Notes: generated by a model from the sequence alone, not told the origin. 6,384 nt of DNA from Ruminococcus sp. UBA7477 (GCA_002479715.1 DLOT01000054.1:1-6384); one strand, 5' to 3'. Shown: positions 1 through 5,030, numbered from the stretch's first letter. Made by a program: numbers and translations.

Positions 1-404
1 CGTTTTTCACACGGCGATCCCGTGAGCTTGCGATGAACAACCTAAAACGGGTCGGAGCGGCGGATATCGCAAAAAAATGCTACGGTGAGCTTTCGGGCGG
101 ACAGCAGCAGAGAGTCCTGCTTGCAAGGGCGTTATGCTCGACCGAACAGCTTCTGATCCTCGACGAGCCTGTCGCTAATCTCGACCCAAAGGCAACCAAT
201 GAGCTGTATGAGCTGATAGCGCATCTCAACAAGGATCACGGCGTGACCGTAATAATGGTTTCTCACGACATTCGCTGCGCTGCGCTCCAAGCAAGCAAAA
301 TCCTGCATCTGGGCAAAACGCTTGTGTTTTTCGGCGAAACAAATGACTACATCAACTCTCCCGAGGGCAGGCAATTCCTCGGACACGGAAAGGAGTTTGA
401 ATAA
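1..404 (+). CDS. Metal ABC transporter ATP-binding protein, ZnuC-type (5' truncated by window)
   Basis: Cytoplasmic ATPase of an ABC importer for divalent metal, most likely zinc or manganese; it drives the membrane permease encoded next. The frame is open to the left edge, so the first in-frame ATG at 33 is internal and not the start. The visible 133 residues hold the second half of the nucleotide-binding domain: ABC signature LSGGQQQR (visible residues 30-37), Walker B LLILDEP with the catalytic Glu at 55, D-loop Asn-Leu-Asp just after it, and the H-switch in MVSHD (His 88). Walker A and the Q-loop lie upstream of the window. The stop TAA (402-404) abuts the permease ATG at 405, so the two are co-transcribed and probably translationally coupled. 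The metal cannot be read from the ATPase; the family call rests mainly on the ABC-3 permease partner. A substrate-binding lipoprotein gene (znuA-like) probably lies upstream, outside the window. Confidence 0.93.
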   Translation, partial: FFTRRSRELAMNNLKRVGAADIAKKCYGELSGGQQQRVLLARALCSTEQLLILDEPVANLDPKATNELYELIAHLNKDHGVTVIMVSHDIRCAALQASKILHLGKTLVFFGETNDYINSPEGRQFLGHGKEFE

Positions 405-1229
405 ATGGAAACAATAAAACAGCTTCTTTCCCTGACATTTATGCAAAGGGCGCTTATTGTGGGGATATTGGTATCTCTGAGCGCTTCGCTCCTGGGCGTT
501 TCTCTTGTTCTGAAGCGCTACTCCATGATAGGCGACGGTCTTTCTCATGTCGGCTTCTTTGCGCTTTCGGTGGCGGCGGTTATGAATTGGGCACCGCTTT
601 ATTTTTCGATACCCGTTGTCGTTGCGGCTGCGTTTTTGCTGCTTCGTCTGTCGGAAAAGGGCAAGATCAAGGGCGATGCGGCAACGGCTGTCATTACCTC
701 CGGCGCTCTGGCGATCGGTGTTATAGTGACTTCGCTCGGAAACGGCCTAACCACAGACGTCAACAACTATATGTTCGGCAGCATTCTGGTTATGAGCAGC
801 TCCGACGTCAGACTGAGCGTGATCCTGTCTGTTGCAGTGCTTATACTTTTTGCAGTATTCTACAACAAACTGTTCGCCGTTACCTTCGATGAGAGCTTTG
901 CGAAAGCCACCGGGATAAGATCCGAGCTTTACAACACTCTTTTGGCCGTTCTGACAGCTCTGACCGTCGTTCTGGGAATGAGAATGATGGGAACTCTGCT
1001 CATCTCCGGACTGATAGTCTTTCCGGCGCTGACCTCAATGCGCGTTTTCAAAAGCTTTCGCTCGGTAATAATATGCTCGGCAGCGGTTTCGGTAATCTGC
1101 TTTGTTATCGGCATTTTCTCTTCTTATGAGATGTCCACGCCCGCCGGCGCCAGCGTGGTAGTCGCCAATCTTGCGGCATTTGCTTTATTTTCGGTCATCG
1201 GGTGTGTCAGTGCCAGAATAAAGAAGTGA
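405..1229 (+). CDS. Metal ABC transporter permease, ZnuB/ABC-3 family
   Basis: Integral membrane permease that forms the channel for Zn2+ or Mn2+ uptake, working with the ATPase just upstream. It has 274 residues, normal for ABC-3 (ZnuB/MntB/TroC-like) permeases. It is strongly hydrophobic, with about seven to eight membrane segments near residues 16-36, 48-60, 65-80, 94-112, 135-153, 178-208, 219-239 and 246-267. Family hallmarks are GDGLSHVGF (43-51), matching the conserved Gly-Asp-x-Leu-x-His near the first helices, and the late GMRMMGTLLISGLIVFPA segment (191-208). The start is fixed by AAAGGAG (389-395) with 9 nt to the ATG. The gene begins right after the ATPase stop, giving the usual C-B order of znu operons. 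No convincing U-tract terminator follows; only a weak hairpin GCTAT-GGT-ATAGC is seen near 1289. Zinc versus manganese specificity is not resolved. Confidence 0.93.
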   Translation: METIKQLLSLTFMQRALIVGILVSLSASLLGVSLVLKRYSMIGDGLSHVGFFALSVAAVMNWAPLYFSIPVVVAAAFLLLRLSEKGKIKGDAATAVITSGALAIGVIVTSLGNGLTTDVNNYMFGSILVMSSSDVRLSVILSVAVLILFAVFYNKLFAVTFDESFAKATGIRSELYNTLLAVLTALTVVLGMRMMGTLLISGLIVFPALTSMRVFKSFRSVIICSAAVSVICFVIGIFSSYEMSTPAGASVVVANLAAFALFSVIGCVSARIKK

Positions 1230-1312
1230 CCGCCGCATCTTTCCTCTAAGTCGTGAGTCCGCCCGACCCGCCGTCGCGCTGGCTTTCAGCTATGGTATAG
1301 CCGTTCTACCTG

Positions 1313-1341
1313 TTGACAAAAGCGGATCAATAGTGTATAAT
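1313..1341 (+). promoter_or_regulatory. Perfect-consensus sigma-A promoter upstream of spo0A
   Basis: The -35 TTGACA (1313-1318) and -10 TATAAT (1336-1341) both match consensus at 6/6 and are separated by exactly 17 nt, predicting initiation near A1348. It lies 84 nt past the permease stop and about 270 nt before the spo0A start. The -10 sits inside the 10-bp palindrome ATAATATTAT (1337-1346), which may be only composition or may be an operator. Such a strong promoter this far upstream suggests either a separate small RNA or a long spo0A leader. Confidence 0.8.
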
Positions 1342-1347
1342 ATTATC

Positions 1348-1452
1348 AGATTAAAGTGTTTTTGCTTTTTTTAGCTTTAGCGCATGGGTAGCACTATATA
1401 GAGATCCATAAAGACGGCTTAAGCTCCTACGGATTTTCGCAGGGGCTTTTCT
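1348..1452 (+). ncRNA. Candidate ~105-nt structured transcript (small RNA or spo0A leader/attenuator)
   Basis: The bounds are a predicted start after a perfect sigma-A promoter and a terminator-like hairpin at 1421-1450. The interior folds plausibly by eye: AGCTTTAGC (1373-1381) can pair with GCTTAAGCT (1417-1425) with one mismatch, enclosing ATGGGT (1384-1389) paired with ATCCAT (1404-1409) and the self-complementary CTATATAG (1393-1400). The closing helix uses 1421-1425, which is also the 5' arm of the terminator hairpin, so the two folds exclude each other, as in attenuators and riboswitches. I do not recognise the sequence as a known riboswitch, T-box or 6S RNA, and no coding potential is apparent. 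It could be a free small RNA or the regulated start of the spo0A mRNA. Confidence 0.4.
1421..1450 (+). terminator. Intrinsic terminator-like hairpin upstream of spo0A
   Basis: AAGCTCCT (1421-1428) pairs with AGGGGCTT (1441-1448) through 8 bp including one G-U. After an A/C mismatch two further CG pairs close a GATTTT loop. The T-run is short (TTTT at 1447-1450, partly used in the stem), so termination may be partial. It would end the transcript from the 1313-1341 promoter, or reduce read-through from the metal-transport operon into spo0A. Confidence 0.6.
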
Positions 1453-1484
1453 GATATCTGCGCTTGTAACAGGTTTCTTTCATC

Positions 1485-1511
1485 ACAAATTAGTTCCGTG
1501 TCTAAATTTGT
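1485..1511 (+). repeat. Inverted repeat overlapping the 0A box upstream of spo0A
   Basis: ACAAATTAG (1485-1493) and CTAAATTTGT (1502-1511) are inverted copies that differ only by one extra A, with an 8-nt spacer TTCCGTGT. The right arm shares its last three bases with the 0A box at 1509-1515. It may be an operator for a dimeric regulator at the spo0A promoter or a small RNA hairpin; in AT-rich DNA a chance match is also possible. Confidence 0.35.
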
Positions 1512-1515
1512 CGAA
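1509..1515 (+). promoter_or_regulatory. 0A box (Spo0A-P binding site) in the spo0A promoter region
   Basis: TGTCGAA is an exact match to the 7-bp 0A box bound by phosphorylated Spo0A. It lies 104 nt upstream of the spo0A start codon and just upstream of the promoter candidates at 1529-1574. Autoregulation of spo0A by Spo0A is established in Bacillus subtilis; here it is inferred from site and position. A 7-mer can occur by chance, but this one sits where it would be expected. Confidence 0.6.
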
Positions 1516-1528
1516 AACTTTTTTCCGA

Positions 1529-1574
1529 TATTATGATATTTAGTATTGATTTTTGCGGAAGATTATGGTAATAT
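1529..1574 (+). promoter_or_regulatory. Candidate proximal spo0A promoter(s)
   Basis: The best pair by eye is TTGATT (1546-1551), 17 nt, TAATAT (1569-1574); both hexamers match sigma-A consensus at 4/6. An alternative is TTGTCG (1508-1513), 18 nt, TATGAT (1532-1537), whose -35 would overlap the 0A box. Only one may be real. No sigma-H element (AGGAWWW with GAATT) could be found, although sigma-H drives spo0A in Bacillus. Confidence 0.4.
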
Positions 1575-1605
1575 ATGGAAGGAGTCAAAAATATAAAAAA
1601 CAAAC

Positions 1606-1610
1606 GGAGG
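1606..1610 (+). promoter_or_regulatory. spo0A ribosome binding site
   Basis: GGAGG lies 8 nt before the ATG at 1619. It settles the start: the same frame is open back to a TTG at 1553, but the extra 22 residues are Lys-rich, encoded by AT-rich promoter DNA, and absent from Spo0A proteins. Confidence 0.85.
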
Positions 1611-1618
1611 AAACAGCA

Positions 1619-2392
1619 ATGAACAGTAAAGTTAAAATTCTGATCGGCGAAGAAAACACGGAAACGGGAGCGGTCTGCGCGGCAAAGCTGCGGAGTCAGG
1701 GCTTTTATGTCATATCCCGCGTAAGCGACGGTAACATCATCTACGAAGCAATCAAGGATGAAGCGCCAGATGTTGCGATAATAGACTCATCAATGCCTCA
1801 TCTTGACGCTCTGGAGCTGATAAAGAAAATCAACCACTCCAACTACAAAAAGCCTATTTTTATCGTTACAAGCTCATATGCGAACACATTTATCGAGCGC
1901 TCCGTGCTTCAGGCGGGTGCCGCGCTGTATATGCTCAAGCCTTTCGACTTTGACATTTTAGGCGACAGAATACGCGGCCTTCTCGGAACGAGCGGAGATG
2001 ACAATACTGCCGTTCCCGGAAAAACCTACAGTCTTGAAATAATCGTGACCGATATCATTCACAAGATCGGCGTTCCTGCGCATATCAAGGGCTATCACTA
2101 TCTGCGGGAAGCTATCATGCAGTGCGTCCGCGACACCGAGATGCTCGAAAGCATCACCAAGGTCCTTTATCCGACCGTAGCTAAGCGCTTCAACACGACC
2201 TCGTCGAGAGTCGAAAGAGCTATCCGCCACGCTATTGAGATTGCGTGGGACAGAGGGGATATCAATACGCTCAATACTTATTTCGGCTACACTATAAATG
2301 TCGGAAAGGGCAAGCCTACTAACAGCGAGTTCATCGCGCTCATCACCGATAAGATCAGGCTTAATTACCGCGCCGAGCAACTGGCGCTGTGA
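1619..2392 (+). CDS. spo0A: Stage 0 sporulation protein A (Spo0A), master sporulation response regulator
   Basis: Cytoplasmic transcription factor that, once phosphorylated, binds 0A boxes and commits the cell to sporulation. The protein is 257 residues from the ATG at 1619, close to the B. subtilis length. Residues 5-123 are the receiver: phospho-acceptor D56 in AIIDSSMPHLD, conserved T84 in IVTSS, K107 in MLKPFD. A ~20-residue linker follows. Residues 141-257 are the Spo0A-specific DNA-binding domain, recognised by IGVPAHIKGYHYLREAI (150-166), the helix-turn-helix segment ITKVLYPTVAKRFNTTSSRV (179-198), ERAIRHAIEIAW and KPTNSEFIA. The effector half is very well conserved while the receiver is diverged: the usual acidic Mg2+ pair (D10/D11 in B. 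subtilis) is E11/E12 here, in the stretch ILIGEEN. The gene is monocistronic by appearance, with its own promoter region and terminator. spoIVB, the usual upstream neighbour of spo0A in Bacillus and many Clostridia, is not next to it; a metal-transport operon is. Confidence 0.97.
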   Translation: MNSKVKILIGEENTETGAVCAAKLRSQGFYVISRVSDGNIIYEAIKDEAPDVAIIDSSMPHLDALELIKKINHSNYKKPIFIVTSSYANTFIERSVLQAGAALYMLKPFDFDILGDRIRGLLGTSGDDNTAVPGKTYSLEIIVTDIIHKIGVPAHIKGYHYLREAIMQCVRDTEMLESITKVLYPTVAKRFNTTSSRVERAIRHAIEIAWDRGDINTLNTYFGYTINVGKGKPTNSEFIALITDKIRLNYRAEQLAL

Positions 2393-2433
2393 TGTGGAGC
2401 AGATCTCATTATCTCAGTATGTCAAATACCCTA

Positions 2434-2462
2434 CCCCGCCAAGTGGCGGGGCTTTCTGTTTT
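2434..2462 (+). terminator. Strong intrinsic terminator of spo0A
   Basis: CCCCGCC (2434-2440) pairs perfectly with GGCGGGG (2445-2451) around the tetraloop AAGT, followed by the T-rich CTTTCTGTTTT. It lies 42 nt past the spo0A stop and separates spo0A from the two-component operon. Confidence 0.9.
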
Positions 2463-2532
2463 GATTTGCGTTTTGTGCTGTCCGGTAATTCCGACCGTCC
2501 GTAAGGGAAGGCTTTATAAAAAATTTTGCTGA

Positions 2533-2576
2533 TTTTCACCGTTTTGTCATAATGTTATGATAAAATTCAAAATATA
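2533..2576 (+). repeat. Four 11-bp-phased repeats upstream of the two-component operon (Pho-box-like)
   Basis: Starting every 11 bp are TTTTCAC (2533), TTGTCAT (2544), TTATGAT (2555) and TTCAAAA (2566), each followed by four unrelated bases. The first two are close to each other and to the direct repeats bound by PhoB/PhoP-type regulators (established: 11-bp-spaced TGTCA/TTAACA-like units). The third and fourth are weaker. The downstream gene is itself an OmpR/PhoB-type regulator, so this is a natural autoregulatory operator. Units two and three also form an imperfect 20-bp palindrome (2544-2563), so a dimeric repressor is an alternative reading. Confidence 0.45.
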
Positions 2577-2578
2577 AT
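2533..2578 (+). promoter_or_regulatory. Promoter region of the two-component operon
   Basis: There are two candidate -10 elements. TATAAT (2573-2578) is a perfect -10 without any recognisable -35 17 nt upstream; its place would be covered by the 11-bp repeats, as in activator-dependent Pho-type promoters, with initiation near 2585. Alternatively TTTTCA (2533-2538), 17 nt, TATGAT (2556-2561) is a constitutive sigma-A pair matching 4/6 and 5/6. The sequence does not decide between them. Confidence 0.55.
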
Positions 2579-2606
2579 CATACGGTTTGCAAAGGAGGCC
2601 GTTTTT

Positions 2607-3281
2607 ATGGCAAAAATATTGATCGCCGACGACGAGGATAAGATCCGCGAGGTCGTAAGAGAATATGCGGAGTTCGAGGGCTTTGAGGTCGTTGAGGCCA
2701 AGGACGGCATGGAGGCCGTCGAAAAAGCGCAAAGCAATACATTCGACGCTATCGTACTCGATATTATGATGCCCCGCCTTGACGGCTTTTCTGCCTGCAA
2801 AAAAATAAAGGAAGTCAGCGATGCCCCCGTAATAATGCTTTCTGCACGCGGCGAGGAATATGACAAGCTCTTCGGCTTCGAGCTGGGCATCGACGACTAT
2901 GTTGTAAAACCGTTTTCTCCGAAGGAGCTTATGGCACGGATACGCGTTGCTCTCAAGCGCGGACAGAAAAGCCAGAATCGCTCCGACATTTTCCGATATG
3001 AAGGTCTTGTCATCAATGTCACCGCCAGAGAGGTGGTTATTGACGGTGTAAAAGCGCAGATGACGCCAAAGGAATACGATCTGCTGTTCTATCTAGTAAG
3101 AAACATAAACATCGCGCTTTCGCGGGAGAAGCTTCTCGAGGAGGTCTGGGGCTATGATTTCTACGGCGACGACCGAACGGTCGATACACATATCAAAATG
3201 CTGAGAAACAGCCTGGGAAAATACCGAAATCTAATTGTGACGCTCAGAGGAATGGGGTACAAATTTGAAAAAGGCAACTGA
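2607..3281 (+). CDS. OmpR/PhoB-family DNA-binding response regulator
   Basis: Cytoplasmic response regulator that receives a phosphoryl group from the histidine kinase encoded next and then binds promoter DNA. It has 224 residues, typical of the family. The receiver spans about 3-115 with all hallmark residues: acidic pair D8/D9, phospho-acceptor D52 in IVLDIMMPRLDG, S79 at the Thr/Ser switch position (MLSA) and K101 in VVKPF. A winged-helix effector domain follows (~128-221), seen in MTPKEYDLLFYL, the SREKLLEEVWGY helix, the recognition helix region RTVDTHIKMLRNSLG (190-204) and the wing RGMGYKFE (214-221). The start is set by AAAGGAGG (2591-2598) 8 nt before the ATG. The kinase gene overlaps its 3' end by 17 nt. 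It resembles PhoP, ResD and WalR but no orthology can be assigned, so the regulon is unknown. Confidence 0.95.
   Translation: MAKILIADDEDKIREVVREYAEFEGFEVVEAKDGMEAVEKAQSNTFDAIVLDIMMPRLDGFSACKKIKEVSDAPVIMLSARGEEYDKLFGFELGIDDYVVKPFSPKELMARIRVALKRGQKSQNRSDIFRYEGLVINVTAREVVIDGVKAQMTPKEYDLLFYLVRNINIALSREKLLEEVWGYDFYGDDRTVDTHIKMLRNSLGKYRNLIVTLRGMGYKFEKGN
3246..3267 (+). promoter_or_regulatory. Ribosome binding region and TTG start of the histidine kinase
   Basis: The kinase starts inside the regulator gene. AGAGGAA (3246-3252) lies 12 nt, and GGGG (3254-3257) 7 nt, before the TTG at 3265. Both are weaker than the AGGAGG sites of neighbouring genes, which together with the TTG suggests kinase synthesis below that of its regulator, by coupling to upstream translation. 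Confidence 0.6.
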
Positions 3282-4701
3282 AAGGCGCAAACCTAAAAGT
3301 CTGAGGACTAATATATGGCTCAGCTTTATGTTGTTCACGATCATAATCCTTGTTCTGCTGTGGCTCTTTCAGTATGTCTTTCTGATCGGCTACTACGGGG
3401 AAATGAAGTCACGCGATCTTCAGGAAACGGCTGAGCAGATAGCCTCGGAGCTTGACTCACGCCAGCTCAGCGAGGATATTAAAAACGTTGCGTTCATAAA
3501 TTCCTTTTGTATAGTCATAACCGACGACCAGTGTAATTTTCTCCTCGGAGAAAATGCTATCGGAAGCTTTTCTGTTTTGCAAAACGACATAGTTAAAAAC
3601 TACAGCCGCTACATCTACTCTCTGAAGTCAAAGCTCGACGAGTCTGACAGCGACGCTGTTGCAGTAAAAATAAAGGACGAAGGGAAATCATCGCCCAAAA
3701 AGCTCATCTATATCACATCAGCAAAGAATGCGGACGGTCAAAAACAATACATTTTTATTGAAAGCCCGGTCGAGCCCATAGACTCAACGGCAGCTATCAT
3801 AAAAGAACAGCTCATCTATATAACAGTCATTCTTTTTGAGCTTGCGTTCATCATAACTATGTTCATATCAAAAAGGATATCAAAGCCTCTGACAGCTCTT
3901 ACAAAAACAGCCGAGAGCTTTGCGGCGGGCGACTACACAGTTAAGTTCGATCAGTCCGGATACCGCGAGATCGAGCAGCTTTCGTCCATTCTGAATGACG
4001 CCGAAACGGAGATCTCCAAGGTTTCTGAGCTGCGGCGTGATCTGATAGCAAACGTTTCTCACGACCTGCGCACTCCCCTGACCATTATCAAATCTTACGC
4101 TGAAATGATCCGCGACCTCTCCGGCGACAACCCGCAAAAGCGTTCTCAGCATATTCAGGTCATCATTGATGAATCAGACAGACTGACCGCTCTTGTCAAC
4201 AGCATCATGGAGCTTTCCAAGCTTGAAAGCTCTGCACGGCCGCTGAATATCACTGCCTTGTCGATCAACGATAAGCTGGGTGAGATAATGGAAAGGTACA
4301 AAGTCCTGAACGAACGCGACGGCTACAATATCCATCTCATCACCGAAAGCGACGTAAAATGCCTTGCCGACGAAGCTCTTATAGAACAGGCTCTTTACAA
4401 TCTCATCAATAACGCCGTTAACTATTGCGGTGAGGACAAGGAGGTCGTCATCCGTCAGATCAACAAGCCCGGATGCGCGCGAATTGAGATCGAAGATCAC
4501 GGAGCAGGCATTCCCGGGGATCAGCTTGAGCATATCTTCGACCGTTATTACCGCTCGCCGAGAGCCCGCCGGGATGTGGTTGGGACCGGTCTCGGGCTGT
4601 CGATAGTCAAGGAGATCTTCAAGCAGCACGGATTTCCCTTCGGCGTCAGCAGCACCTTGGGGTCAGGCTCGGTCTTCTGGGTAGAGATCAAGGCAGCTTA
4701 A
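3265..4701 (+). CDS. Membrane sensor histidine kinase, HAMP-HisKA-HATPase (TTG start)
   Basis: Inner-membrane sensor that autophosphorylates and passes phosphate to the regulator encoded just upstream. It has 478 residues. Order of parts: basic N-terminus (KKATERRKPKSLR); membrane helix ~19-43; extracytoplasmic sensor ~44-182 with no recognised ligand domain, though FCIVITDDQCNF (81-92) reads like a PAS-like strand-turn and carries C82 and C90, the only sensor cysteines; membrane helix ~183-203; HAMP ~200-255; HisKA with H266 in NVSHDLRTP; HATPase with N-box NLINNAVNY (379-387), G1 DHGAGIP (411-417), F-box IFDRYYR and G2 GTGLGL (440-445). All catalytic motifs are intact. The TTG start is chosen because the only early ATG (residue 22) falls inside the first membrane helix and would remove the basic anchor. 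The 17-nt overlap with the regulator implies translational coupling. Stimulus is unknown. Confidence 0.94.
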   Translation: MKKATERRKPKSLRTNIWLSFMLFTIIILVLLWLFQYVFLIGYYGEMKSRDLQETAEQIASELDSRQLSEDIKNVAFINSFCIVITDDQCNFLLGENAIGSFSVLQNDIVKNYSRYIYSLKSKLDESDSDAVAVKIKDEGKSSPKKLIYITSAKNADGQKQYIFIESPVEPIDSTAAIIKEQLIYITVILFELAFIITMFISKRISKPLTALTKTAESFAAGDYTVKFDQSGYREIEQLSSILNDAETEISKVSELRRDLIANVSHDLRTPLTIIKSYAEMIRDLSGDNPQKRSQHIQVIIDESDRLTALVNSIMELSKLESSARPLNITALSINDKLGEIMERYKVLNERDGYNIHLITESDVKCLADEALIEQALYNLINNAVNYCGEDKEVVIRQINKPGCARIEIEDHGAGIPGDQLEHIFDRYYRSPRARRDVVGTGLGLSIVKEIFKQHGFPFGVSSTLGSGSVFWVEIKAA

Positions 4702-4723
4702 AGCTGCACCAGCGTACCGCTGG
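4693..4723 (+). repeat. Tandem hairpins at the end of the histidine kinase gene
   Basis: GCAGC-TTAAA-GCTGC (4693-4707) spans the stop codon, and CCAGCG-TAC-CGCTGG (4709-4723) follows one base later. Both stems are perfect. No T-run follows on either strand, so these are not standard intrinsic terminators; they may protect the 3' end of the mRNA or act as a factor-dependent terminator. Confidence 0.6.
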
Positions 4724-4824
4724 ATCAACAGCCGCCTTGCCGAATATAGGCTAGTGAGAAAGATAGTGTGACGGCGGGTCGGCACACTTGACTTAGCGAA
4801 AAAATTAAATCAAAAGTTTTCGAT

Positions 4825-4846
4825 CCAGCCTTTTACAAAAGGCTGG
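4825..4846 (+). repeat. Perfect 10-bp-arm inverted repeat
   Basis: CCAGCCTTTT (4825-4834) and AAAAGGCTGG (4837-4846) are perfect inverted copies separated by AC. On the + strand the hairpin runs straight into the G-rich tandem repeat, not a T-run. On the - strand a broken T-rich stretch follows after a few bases, so weak termination in that direction is conceivable. Confidence 0.8.
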
Positions 4847-4871
4847 TGGGGTGTGGGGTGTGGGGTGCGGG
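4847..4871 (+). repeat. Tandem TGGGGTG heptamer array with G-quadruplex motif
   Basis: Three perfect head-to-tail copies of TGGGGTG occupy 4847-4867, followed by a partial CGGGTG. The four G-runs (4848-4851, 4855-4858, 4862-4865, 4869-4871) are separated by 3-nt loops TGT, TGT and TGC, which satisfies the usual G3+N1-7 rule for an intramolecular quadruplex on the + strand or in RNA transcribed from it. Confidence 0.8.
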
Positions 4872-4899
4872 TGTCCGGTGGACACCTCTGCGAAGCAGA
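4870..4899 (+). repeat. Two adjacent hairpins downstream of the G-rich array
   Basis: GGTGTCC (4870-4876) pairs with GGACACC (4880-4886) around GGT, and immediately after, TCTGC (4887-4891) pairs with GCAGA (4895-4899) around GAA. The first stem shares G4870-G4871 with the last G-run of the quadruplex motif, so the two structures may compete. Confidence 0.6.
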
Positions 4900-4977
4900 A
4901 GCACCGACCGAGCCGACAGGCGAGAAAAAGCTCCACAGATTGCCTTGCAAGCGCTCCGCAAATGGGTGTAGAGTGAA

Positions 4978-5003
4978 CGCCCTGCAAGAGGGGGCGCTTC
5001 TTT
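4978..5003 (+). terminator. Weak terminator-like hairpin in the uvrC upstream region
   Basis: CGCCC (4978-4982) pairs with GGGCG (4992-4996), with register freedom in the five-G run, followed by CTTCTTT. The loop is about nine bases and the T-tract is broken. It may end transcripts crossing from the kinase operon. Confidence 0.35.
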
Positions 5004-5030
5004 ACAAATTCATAGTTCTTCTACAGGCTG

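Larger units (their letters stand above)
1230..1618. other. 389-bp intergenic regulatory region between the metal permease and spo0A
   Basis: No protein gene is supported here. In order it holds: a weak hairpin near 1289-1301 with no T-run; a perfect sigma-A promoter (1313-1341); a possible ~105-nt structured transcript ending in a terminator-like hairpin (1421-1450); an inverted repeat ACAAATTAG / CTAAATTTGT (1485-1511); an exact 0A box TGTCGAA (1509-1515); one or more AT-rich promoter candidates (1529-1574); a stray AAGGAG (1580-1584 region) followed by no usable start codon; and the spo0A ribosome binding site (1606-1610). Confidence 0.8.

Noticed and set aside
33..404. ATG at 33 as the true start of the ABC ATPase
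   Set aside because: The frame is open to the window edge and a start here would omit Walker A and the Q-loop, so the gene is cut by the window rather than short.
1381..1450. Assignment of the leader to a T-box or a known riboswitch
   Set aside because: The GGGTAGCAC stretch faintly resembles a T-box GGGTGG, but the specificity-loop elements and the conserved antiterminator bulge are missing, and no other riboswitch core was recognised.
1553..1618. Upstream extension of Spo0A by 22 residues from a TTG at 1553
   Set aside because: The extension reads through AT-rich promoter DNA, is Lys/Gln-rich, has no counterpart in Spo0A proteins, and lacks the GGAGG found 8 nt before the ATG at 1619.
2607..4701. 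Calling the two-component pair PhoP/PhoR
   Set aside because: The 11-bp repeats hint at a Pho-type operator, but many OmpR-family regulators use such sites and no phosphate genes are nearby; the kinase sensor gives no support either way.
4788..4811. TTGACT (4788-4793) as the -35 of a promoter in the spacer
   Set aside because: No acceptable -10 lies 16-18 nt downstream; the nearest AT-rich hexamer is about 12 nt away.
4847..4871. TGGGGTG repeats as a CRISPR-like or telomere-like array
   Set aside because: Units are 7 bp with no spacers, only three full copies, and lie internally beside ordinary genes.
4805..4987. 60-residue open frame on the - strand in the uvrC upstream spacer
   Set aside because: Its His/Pro/Thr-rich middle is only the translation of the TGGGGTG array and its flanks are hairpin arms; there is no recognisable domain, so it is treated as chance.
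5001..5029. TTTACA (5001-5006) as the -35 of a uvrC promoter
   Set aside because: The -35 matches 5/6, but the sequence 15-18 nt downstream (TACAGG region) is a poor -10, so no promoter is claimed.
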